A stretch of 64,000 nt of DNA, taken from Wolfiporia cocos. Lineage: Eukaryota > Basidiomycota > Agaricomycetes > Polyporales > Phaeolaceae. The notes below the pieces were generated by a model. It ran no database searches. It was not told where the DNA came from and saw only the letters and a list, made by a program, of their open reading frames with translations. The DNA lies in NCBI GenBank assembly GCA_029448655.1, contig JACCLO010000008.1:2356001-2420000 (forward strand), written 5' to 3'. A program made the position numbers and the translations under genes. Shown piece by piece: positions 45,001-55,400 of the stretch. Every line of letters begins with the position of its first letter. Position 1 is the stretch's first letter.

Positions 45001-48000
45001 GACGTCGTGCAGGTGGTGATCGTATCAACTCACGACGAGGATGACTGTGCGTCCACGAATGAGGTCTCCCTTGAAACATTGGTCCACCACCCATTTCGCC
45101 GTGTGGACGTCGAGAGCAGCCAAGACGTCATCGAAGAGCAGTATTTCGGCAGATGAATAGACAGCTCTTGCCAGGGTGATGCGAGCCTGCGCACAAATTC
45201 ACTTTGGGCATGACAGTGGAGTGCGAGCTTCATACCTTTTGGCCACCACTACAGCGGCACGGCCAGCGTAAGTGACCCTGTACCGCAAAGGTGACGAGGG
45301 TCTTACCTGAGCGTCAGTCCCTTCTCACCAACTTCAGTCTGATCGCCAGCATCCAAAAGCTCGAGGTCCCGTCGCAAGCCACACTGGTCGATAACTGTCG
45401 AACGTCGTTCAAACCGAGCATTCGAATGTGGAAGAAAGAGCATCAAACCTTTGTTGTACCGCTGTACGTCATACGGTGCGCCAAGCAAGATATTATCCTA
45501 TTAATCCTCGTCAAACGCCACCAATCTGCTACTAAGGCGTAGTCGCCCACCTTGATCGTCTCGTTCTGGACCCACGACTCTTGAGCCGCATACGCGACGC
45601 CATTCTCTCGCGGTAGGTAGTAGAACGAATCGGGCCCCGCGGGCAAATAGTGCATTTCGCCTGAAGTGACGGTTGCTCAGTCCAGACTACCACCCCGAGA
45701 CGGCAACGAGTCGACTAACCGAGCAGGGCCATGAGCAGTGACGTCTTGCCGGAGCCCGTGGGGCCAACGACAAGGTTGACACAGCCCTGCTTGAAGAAGA
45801 GCTCTCCCTCGATCCTGAGGGTGAAGTTCCGTCGCCGGGGCGTCAAGGTCCCGTCGTTGTTGTTGGCCCAGGTGAACGAGGCGTCCTTGAATCCGATGAT
45901 ATCCGAGGCTGCGGGGAGCGGCTTCGGCTCTGTGCCGTTCAGTTCATCGGCGTATGCGTCCAGGAGCTCGGTCTAGAACAAGTTAATGCCTTGTTTACAA
46001 CGCTGGAGTGGGGTACAAACATTGTAAAGGAATTCGTTAACACGATCAAGGGATACTTTGGCTGAGAGACGATAAGCTATGTGTGTGAAGCCGCATCTGT
46101 TTATCAGACATGCCTTGAATGATTCGGGGTACCATTCCAAACACTTGAAGTATTTCTGAACGGAGTGACTCGAACACTAATAGATATCAATTATTGAGCG
46201 ACAGTCTTGGCCAGACGGCCACGCACAAGTAATGGAGGAGAATATGATCGAAGCTGACAGTAGACAGTTAGCCATAAACTGGAGACCGAGGATCAACACG
46301 TCCTACCGGTTAGCTGTTCCTTCATCACGGCCGTCTATGATTCTCAAATCAGTGACCCTCCTTTCCGATCACGGAGATGAAACTCACAAAGAGCGCATAA
46401 GTAACAACCATCGACACGATCGGTATCAGATGGCTGCGTCCATCAGCGCGCGATGTGCTCTACAGACAGAGTGCACTCACGTAATGTAATTGTTGAGGAA
46501 CTCGAGCAGCTTGAACTTCTTCTGGTATTTCAGCTCCTCCGCACGCTTCTCGGCGAGCTGCTCAGCAACGCGTGGTTCCCAGCCAAAGAGCTTGATCATG
46601 CGGATGACGCCCAAATCTACGAACATCTCAGCCCAACGCACTGTTTCTGTGGGACCTGGCAGACATACTCTCTGTAACGGTCTGTACACGTGCATCCGTC
46701 TGTAGTATATAGAATCATCGTCAGCCGGGTCATAGCGCATACAGGAGGTACATATACAAACCCTCTTCATCTTCTCAATCTGGATACGCTGGAGGAATGT
46801 GGCGATGTACCCCGGCAAGGGCATCATCGCGCCCATGACGGCCATCCCAGCGAGTGCGCTGATGCCCAGACAAGCCACATTCGATCAGCCCCTCTATCAT
46901 CCATGAACACCAAACCATCCACAAGACGCACCTCCAGCCCAGCAGAGAGTACAGGAACCACGTGCTCAGCACAAGCTGCAGCGGGATCTCCACAACTGCA
47001 AGCGAGCCACACAATCAGAGGGTAGGCTGCGGGGAGGCGGACAGATACAGTGCTCACACAAAAAGGGAAAGTCGCGCCCATTGAGGATGTTCTCCAGATC
47101 CGTCGTCACCAGATTGTTGATCCTGCCCGCAAGGTTCTTTCCCGTGTCCGCCTGCGTCCCTGCTTCGACTCCTGCGCGGTCTGCTGCGCCAGACGTCTCC
47201 TCGGCGCGGTCTGCATCCGCCCCGGGCGCAGGCGCGACGGCGGACGCGCTGTCGGGCGTCGCGGGCGCCGTCGCGGGCGGAGAGGCGCCCTCCGCGTCGG
47301 ATTTGACACGTATCCGGAGCGCGTGGTCGAACACGAGCTGCGTGATGATCGCTTCGGTCTGCACGAGCGCGTGTGTCTGTGCGGGGCACGTCAGGACACG
47401 TAGCAGGATATACGCGCGGAAGGCTGGGAGACGCACCGCCGTGCGGAGGTACCACTGGAACGCGAGCGAGCCGAGGACGGGGCCAAGGAGGAGGAAACCG
47501 ATCCACACCCAGGGTCGGACTGTCATGCCCTCGCCGTTGTGTTCGAGATAGCTGGGGCGGGGAGGGCGATGAATTGAGCGGGGTATGTTTAGAGGTAGGT
47601 GGGCGAGCGACGTACTTGAGGAGACGGTTGACCCCGACGGGGCTCGCGAGGTACGCGATGGTCTGTTTGCTGTCAATGGAGGGAAGGGTCGGTCAGATGG
47701 GGCGGGCGACGCACCCTCGAAATTAGCATGAGACAGAGCACGATATACTCCGTCCCTGCTCAGGCATGTATCAGAACCAGCATTGAAGATGAACTATGTG
47801 AAGTATACGCACGGAATACACGCATCAGACCCCAGAAGATGTGCCTCTGCGACCTCGTCTGAAACGGATCGAGATACTGCGATGCGGCTTTGTTAGTCGC
47901 TGCATTTCATGGGACGCAAGACACATACCGAGAAGCTCCGCTTCATGAGGATCTTCGAATGGTCTCTGTCGGCGAGCGGGGGCAGTCGGTCGAAATCCAG

Positions 48001-48819
48001 GTGGCTGACGCGCTGCGCTTCTATGACTGTGCTGTCTAGCCAGGTATACAAAATGTTCGAGAGTATGGACGCGGTTTGCGTCGGATGTGGGGTCATCTTT
48101 TCCTGCGACATATAGATTTAACAGACGGAGTTCCTGAGCGTATTCATAGTGGCAGATACTCACCTCTGGGTCCAGCGGGACATACTGGCGCGGTGTGCAA
48201 AGCGGCATCACGACCGCTGCAAAGGTGAGCAATGTAAACTTTACCCAGAGCAGCACACCCTCTGCAGCGTCCGCAGGCGAGAGTGTATATGTAGCAAGCG
48301 GCCACATATCGCGGTATACGTACATCGTCCAAGTAAGGAGCAGGAGGTGCGATAGGTGGCGAGAGGCGATTTCACTCAATTTATGCCCAGAAGTCAGTGT
48401 GACCAGCGCAAGCACGGATGCATATGCCTGAAAATAAATGAATAATGGGGTCAAAATAAGATAATTCGTACTGCTCACGAATGTCGTGCATTGTCCGATT
48501 GCGAGCCATGGCTTTGCGGTAGAATCAAATCTCAGCTGGTTTGGATACGGCACAAAGAGTGAGGCAGCAGATAGACCGAAGAGCGCACAACAGGAGAGAA
48601 AGCGGGCCATTTTGTAAACAACGAACACTAGACCACCTTGATTCTGGATGAGTTGGTATCTATCATGAGTGTTCTCCGAATCGATGGATTGAGCGTCGGC
48701 AGCGCGCGGCTTGTGGGATACCCTGCATCGTAGCAGAAGCTCTAGCAGAAAGACGACCGCGGAGATTGCTGCAGCATAAGCCGGAAGTGCCAGACTGTCT
48801 TGCCATTCGCTGCATTGAC
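42021..48819 (-). CDS. ABC transporter, ABCC/MRP-type full transporter (block B copy)
   Basis: Paralogue of the block A gene with the same exon plan (about 38 introns). The first resolved exon begins at 48819 (QCSEWQDSLALPAYAAAISAV) and the stop is at 42021-42023. All motifs are kept: GPTGSGKT, LSGGQK, LLFDDVLAALD, GRTGSGK, LSVGQRQ, LDEATSAID and the H-loop AHRLQT. A long hydrophilic loop rich in A, P, E and D (about 47150-47290) interrupts the first membrane domain; it is longer than in copy A. It retains the GIPP residues that A lacks. GC donors lie near 46113 and 42526. No frameshift or stop was found in exons. Two apparently damaged acceptors turned out to have good AGs slightly downstream that fit the family better. 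Start exon unresolved. Confidence 0.85.
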
Positions 48820-49236
48820 CTTGAGAAATATGCGTCTATCCTGCCTAATATTGAGTATTTACCTTGGACTGAGTGCCGAGAACACAGGCTGATGCATGGC
48901 TGGGTCGATACCCATGTGTATCTGAAATGCACCCATGGTGCAAGCGGCCTAGTCCACGGATCCGGAGATGAGAGAAGCTGAGCTACCGTGCACTGGCTCT
49001 CAAGTACTAGAGCGTCGGTATAAATGCAGAAGCTCAGCAGGGCATAGGGCTGAACGCGTATGCTAGGGACGCGTATGCGATGCGCTGACGAATGAGCAGG
49101 ACAAGCGGGCCTTTCTATCAGTACGCCTGGACATCAAATGCAGATCAGCCGCTGCGATGCGCTCTTAGCCTATTTGCCCGATCGTTGATCGGAGCCTGGA
49201 TCCGGATCTGATCCTGTTGCAACAGATTTCGCGGCG
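48820..49236. other. Upstream region of the ABC gene, block B
   Basis: Aligns with 8446-8866. It probably holds the first exon and promoter; the same conserved but unplaced open segment (MGAFQ...) is present near 48890-48950. Confidence 0.4.
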
Positions 49237-50630
49237 GGGCTCATACGAGGAAGTGCCGACTGGCATCGGCGCTTGACCTTCGCCTGAATGCGTTCATGCA
49301 CTCTATTTTCACAACTGACATTCGTAATGATTACGGAAAGAGGGGTAGTGATTTTTTGAACCATACAGTGCTGTATCCACAAGACATAACAGCGTCAAGT
49401 CGGAAGTGACTGAAGATTACAACCATGTTCATTCAAAATGTAGCAATCCCAATGCTGGAGCATGCAATCCCGCCGCGCGCCGTTGGGCGCCAGTATGATA
49501 CCTTACTATATGGAAAGGCGCGATACTGAACACCGCGCCGGTTAACGGTTCATATAAGTTCATACATTGGTTATTTGGTAGTTTGGGGCTTTTGATTCTG
49601 CATAGCAACACTATATGTATGCGCTGTCACTCGTCGCCCACCTCAGACGCTGTCTCCCGCTAGGAGTGCCAACGCTGAGCTTCTTCGTACGCTATCTAGC
49701 GCACTCATTTTCACACCCAACACTATGGGGTGGGTGGGCGGAATGTCCAAACTGACTAAGCGTGCAAGCAGTTCATACACTAGAAGCATAGCCGCTTGAC
49801 CGGCACATTCGGTGAGGGAGGTGACAGCGGATCGAGGCGGGGGGACACGACGGTAGGGCGTCGTATCTGAGCGACCTACGCGTATCCGTACGCGTTGGTC
49901 CGCTTATTGCGCCAGATGGTACGCGAAACGGGCGGTGATCTTTGCAGGGAAGCTAGTGCACAGCTGTGATCGGCGTCGCGGTGGTGCACGTCACCGTGAC
50001 TGCGGGCGCGGGCGCGGCGCCCTGGTCTGACTGTGGCGCATTAAGCGCCAACGTGTGGGCGCTTGCATGCCGCGCACTAAATGATCAAGTCTTCGCCCTG
50101 GAGAAGGAATAATACCATAAGCAAGCAAGGATTCTGAATAAAACATATGGGCATAGCAAAAGAACACTACAAAATGTGGTGATAATAAAATGCTATGTAT
50201 GCGCTCACTGGGAGTCGAACTGTCGTCATCAAGCACATCACGTGCCCAATCGCTGAACGTCCGCGTCCTTCTGTCCACGCCGAAGGGCCTCAACGCCATC
50301 GCGCTGTTCCTCAAGGCCACTACGGCATTCGCGAAGTCCGCAGCCCCCCCTACCGTTGTTGTCGACCCAGGGTAAGTCCCGCATGGAGACCTACCTGAAC
50401 TCCCTTAGATACCATCGCATTCGCACCTCCCTACACATGGTCTACCGAACGCATAACCCTATCCGCCCCATCCCAAAAGCCCCGCCTTCCGCCCACTAAT
50501 GCCGCATTTAGTCGTAGTTACTTGACGCGGGATACAAATGTACTTAAAAAAAAAAAATAAAAAAAAAGCACATCACGTGCATATGGGCGTCTGTTGGTGG
50601 CTCGACCTTCTCCTTGACAGTCGAGGTAAT
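49237..50630. repeat. Dispersed repeat R, inverted copy inserted in block B
   Basis: Block A lacks this sequence: 8866 continues directly into what is here 50631. Most of it is the reverse complement of 12045-13592. A 280-bp stretch (about 49460-49735) is absent from the other copy, and a LINE-type insertion (50231-50580) sits inside it. No coding potential of its own. Confidence 0.7.
50231..50580 (+). mobile_element. 5'-truncated LINE-type insertion with poly(A) and 15-bp target duplication
   Basis: A 15-bp direct repeat AAGCACATCACGTGC flanks it (50231-50245 and 50566-50580). The insert reads in frame VRVLLSTPKGLNAIALFLK to ...VVVDPG and a TAA. About 150 nt of untranslated sequence and a 22-nt A-rich tail (50546-50567) follow. 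The peptide resembles the extreme C-terminus of reverse transcriptases of Agaricomycete LINE-like elements (GL.A...FL...A..K). The unoccupied sequence is seen in the other R copy near 12115-12130. Confidence 0.7.
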
Positions 50631-51264
50631 TTCTCTTACACCTATGGCCATCATTCTCAACTTTCATATGTTGCATAAGAGTGCATAAGCTCACTGCTCA
50701 CTATAGGCAGAACCCTGAATCCGTGATTTGTGACTCGCATGGTAACATTGTTAAGGGTCTGTGAGCGGTGCCGTTGCGTACGGTTCATGATCTTGTCGCT
50801 GCACAGCATCTGCCATATGCATATGCGGGCCATGGTATTGATACCCCGCGATGTGAATGCGCACCGCTATACCGCTATTCGCCAAGTCTCAGCGGCATAG
50901 TCACCCAGCAGAAAAGGTGTCTCGTCTATCGCTGTCGAGACACTAGTTCTGGTATCCAAAAAAGCGAGTTATGTGTTTATACAAAGAATGTTTGTACAAA
51001 ATTAACGGCATAACAAACCTGACGCGCAATGGCTCGGACGCGATTGGCCGACCACAGATCGCGCCCTATTGACTTGCACCGCCCATAGGAATGGCTGGTT
51101 TTGTAACTTCATGGATCCTCTCCTTGTATCCAATCCTTACAGTGGCTATAACTAACCTGTAGTATATAAACTCATATGGTTCTGCTTCGCGTACTCTCTG
51201 AGGAGCCCAGCTAGGGCCATGCTTTTATACCCCTAATTAAGTAAAAGTGTGCACCTTGAACCTG

Positions 51265-51358
51265 CCTTTGATATTCCCGTCCGCATTGATCCTGCCATCA
51301 ATATTCCCATCCTTGTTGATCCTGCCATTACTATTCCGGTTCGCATTGATCATACAAG
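51265..51358 (+). repeat. 30-bp tandem repeat array, copy 2
   Basis: Three 30-bp units encode IPVRIDPAIN, IPILVDPAIT and IPVRIDHT. The unit length is exact and substitutions between units are mostly conservative at the peptide level. Related array at 40870-41010. Confidence 0.65.
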
Positions 51359-51969
51359 CTTTGACGCTGTCGGTGGCGTTCCTGTACAGTCCGCAGAATA
51401 CGCCGCGCGTAATTTCTATTTAATACGTATATCCAATCAACTAATATTTAAAATAGTAAACGGACTAGATATGAGGGTTTGGGCTCGTGTTTTGCTGATT
51501 CTCTTCTGCTGCAGCTTTTCGTTCGAAAGCTCTTTGATCTGCGGCTGTGACGACGACCTCCCTAGGTTGCCCATATCTGAGAACTTGGAAACGAGGGCGA
51601 GTTCTGTGTAGGAGAACATCAGGTTAGCCGACGTATCGGAACGTCAACGAGCCTCAGAGACTGCGGACAGCAGAATGCCAGCATCGCGTAATTTTGGGAA
51701 TAGGGCGGCAACGCTACCTTGCCACTGCAGCACAGAGAGTCCATCTGCCATGGTTTTCGAATAGCCGCTGACCTCAATCACGAAACTGCGGAGTTCTTTG
51801 AACTGTGGCTGCGTAAAAAATGCGTCGATCCTTGAGCACAAGTCGGGAGTGAAGGTGGTAAGGAGTATCTCCCCCACATCAATCTTGCCGCTGTAGCTGT
51901 CCATCACGATGGTGCACTCTTGTAGATGGCGCGACGAGACCTGTAAAAGTAGAGCGCCGATCCAACCAC

Positions 51970-51974
51970 AGCTG
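51970..51974. repeat. Copia target-site duplication AGCTG (other copy 57655-57659)
   Basis: Exact 5-bp direct repeats immediately outside both LTRs. Confidence 0.95.
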
Positions 51975-52444
51975 TATGAGAGCGCGTGCGTGTTACGGCG
52001 AATACCTGTAGGTAGACGACGTATGTCCTCAGTACGGTGCGCTCGGGCAAGAGTGCAAGACTAATATATCTGTACCTGTAGGTAGACGACGTATGTCTAA
52101 ATACAGGAGTGCAATCAATGTAACGAACATAGTGCGACGTAATGGTATTGTGCTTACCCTCAGTACGGTGCGCTCGGGCAAGAGTGCAAGACTGAGGGTC
52201 AGCGGATGCAGGCAGCGGTATAAGTACTCTACGGTGCCAGCGAAACGTGCGGGACGAAACGGAAAGGCGGTAAAACAGTAGTGGGCAGCTGAGTAACCAG
52301 ATAAGGACTACGGTAGCTAAGGGACGCCACAAAAAACGTATCGATCCGGAATGTGAAAGGCACAGACACTATAAACGTACTAAGTCGGTCCTTGATGCGG
52401 GCGGGGCCGCGCAGTGTCGGCGCGACAGATTGTGCGCTCCAACA
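51975..52444 (-). repeat. Copia 3' LTR (470 bp) with internal direct repeats
   Basis: Within the LTR two segments are each present twice: CCTGTAGGTAGACGACGTATG and, about 33 nt long, one starting CTCAGTACGGTGCGCTCGGG. The duplicated pieces are adjacent at the LTR's plus-strand left end and separated farther in. Confidence 0.95.
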
Positions 52445-52457
52445 CTCCCCCTCAATC

Positions 52458-55400
52458 CTAGAGCAGACCAAGCGCGGACGCGAAGTGCTTCACTTTCGGA
52501 GAGGGCAGCGCTTTCGTCAATGCATCGGCAACCATCTCTTCAGTGGGGCAATAGACGAGGCGAAGTTTCTTCTCCTCAATGATCCAGCGAATGAAGTGGA
52601 AACGGATATCGATGTGCTTGGTGCGAGCATGATATTGATTATCGCGAGCAAGAGCAATGGCCGACTGATTGTCCGAATTCATCGGCACCGGGTCAACGAA
52701 GGGAGCAAAAATCTGACCAATCAGCGAGCGGAGCCAGAGGGCTTCCTTTGAGGCATGAGTGAGGGCAACATACTCAGACTCAGTAGTGGACAGTGAGATA
52801 ATCTCCTGTCGCTTCGAGCTCCAGGACACAGCTCCTCCATCAATCAAAAACGCGTAGCCGGAGATGGCTTTGCGATCCTCATGCATGGATCCATCAGCAT
52901 CTGTGTAGCCAACGAGGTCAAGAGAGGATGCGCCGTAGGTCAGCTTGAGGTGTTTCGTCCCGGACAGGTATCGGAAAACACGGCGGACGGCTTCCCAGTG
53001 TGCACGGCCGGGGTTGTCAGAGAAACGCGAAAGGATGGAGACAGCGTACGTGATATCGGGGCGCGTCCCAAGTGACGCATACATGAGGGAGCCTACAGCC
53101 TCGCGATATGGAATGTGACGCATGGCGGCGATCTCGGCAGTGGTGGAAGGGCTCTGTGCAGTAGTAAGAGTGACATGCGGATCCATGGGGGTCGACACGG
53201 CCTTCGCATCTTCAAGTCCAAAGCGGCTAATGATGGACTCGATGTAGGCGGTCTGTGAGAGTGAGAGACGGCGATTTGGGCGGTCGCGTTCCACGGCAAA
53301 GCCCAGAATCCAGTGGATTTCACCCTCGTCTGAGATCTCAAAGGCCTCGCGCAGCTTGGTCTTCACCTCCAGGATAAGGGCTATAGTCGAGGCAACCACT
53401 GTCAGGTCATCGACGTGGACAACTATGACGATAAGGTCAGCGCCATCTGCACGGAAAAAGACGGCCTGGTCGACATCGCACTGCGACATGCGGAGCTTCT
53501 CCTGCAAAATGCGCAGGAGCTTCTTATGCCAGTGCCGCGCGCTCTGCTTTAGCCCGTACAACGGCCGCAGCAGCCGCAGTGCTAGGGTCTTATCTTTCGT
53601 CAGCTGAGCTCCGGGAGGCTGCGCCATCCAAATGGCTTCGTGCTCCTCAAACTCCCCATTGAGGTAAGCACTCTTGACGTCGAGCTGGTGCACCTCAAAA
53701 TCATGCCGCGCCGCGAATGCGAGTGCGGTGCGAATTGACGCAGTCTTCGCAACAGGGGCATAGGTGTCGAAAAAGTCGACACCCGGAACCTGCGAAAACC
53801 CACGCGCAACCAGCCGCGCGCGGTATCGGTACACATTCCCAGAGGCATCCTTCTTTGCATGAAAGACCCATCGGCAGCTGACGACGTTAGCACCCAGCGG
53901 CGGCTTCTCTAGACGCCAGGTCCCATGTGCCTCGAGCGCCTCAAGCTCCTCCTTCATAGCCTCTTCCCACCGCGGCCACTCAGGTCTCCGCCTTGCCTCC
54001 TCAAGTGAGCGGGGGTCCAGTCCTTCGACATCCGCCATCTGCGCCGCCATTGCGACGCCATTGATCTCCTCTGTGAAGAGATCCTCTACGGCTCGCTCGT
54101 CTTGGGCCTCATCCGGTACGGTTGGCATGACTACGCCGCGCGGCGGCTTCTGGGTGGCGCTCTCACCGGCTAGGATGGCCTTGAGCTTCGCAGACGGCTT
54201 GCGGATTCGAGTGGGCCGACTAGACGGCGGCACAGGTGCAGGCAGGAGGTCAGCAGGTTGAGGAGGGACGTCAGGTATGTCTGTGTCGTCCGCCTCACTG
54301 GCAGAATCGCTAATCGGCTCTTTTACAGTCCCAGGCGGCGGCGTGGCGGGCTCGTTTTCGCCGCTGCTCTCCTCCCCCTCAAGCTCGACAGCGTCGTCCA
54401 GGGGAGCAGGGGGTAAGTCCGGCACCGTGAAATGCACGTTACGTTCCACAGTTACTGACCGACGCTCCGGCCAGTAAACACGATGGCCCTTGCTCTGTGC
54501 ATCAAATCCGACCCAACGGCCGCATTTTGCACGCTCGCCGACCTTGCCATCGCTGGTATCATGCACCCAGGCCTTGGATCCCCATTCAGGGATGCCGCTC
54601 ATGTCAGGAACAGCCCCCGTGGCAGCTGCCCAAGGTGTCCGCCCACCAAGGGCCTTCGTCGAAGTGCGATTCTTCAACCATACGGCATGCATGACAGCTT
54701 CGCCCCACAGGAAACGCGGCAGGCCGGAGGCGATAAGCATGGCCCGAACCTTCTCCATCAGGGTCCGATTCAGCCGCTCAGACACCCCGGCCTCCTGAGA
54801 TGTATCGTGAACCGACAACTTCGATTCAATGCCTCGCTGCTCGAGGTGGCTCCGGAATTCCTCACTCAGGTACTCGCCTCCACGGTCCGTGTTGAGGAAC
54901 TTGATCTGGGCATTGTGGTGCCGCTCGAGCCATGCCTCGAATGCACAGAACGTCTCAAAAACCTCGCGTTTGGTTCTGAGAAGGTAGAGTGTGGTGAAGC
55001 GTGTCTTGTCGTCCGTGAAACTGACATAATACCTGCGACCGCCTAGGGTGGCAATGCGCGAAGGTCCCCAGACATCGGAATGAACCTCCTCGCCAAATTC
55101 TGTGGCACGTTCTCCTTCGCGCTCCCTAGGCACAGGCTTTCGAGTCGACTTTGCACGAACGCAAGCTTCACAATGCAATTCCTGCTCTGGCGATGAAACA
55201 AGCTCCACGCCCGAGATAAAACCGTTGGAAATCAACTCGCGAATTGCCCGGATTGCGATATGTCCAAAACGACGGTGAGCCTCCATCTCCGTCAGCTTCT
55301 CGGTTTTGGCTGACGTTGCATTAGCAGCACAATGGCTGCGATCTCGCACGACCATGTATAGGCCGCGTGTCTTGGGTACCTGGCCCACAGTGATGCCTTC

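Noticed and set aside
46860..46900. Apparent missing acceptor before the block B segment GISALAG
   Set aside because: The AG in gcatcag|C gives LLGWSALAGMAV in frame in B, and the same site exists in A (ttctgtcag).
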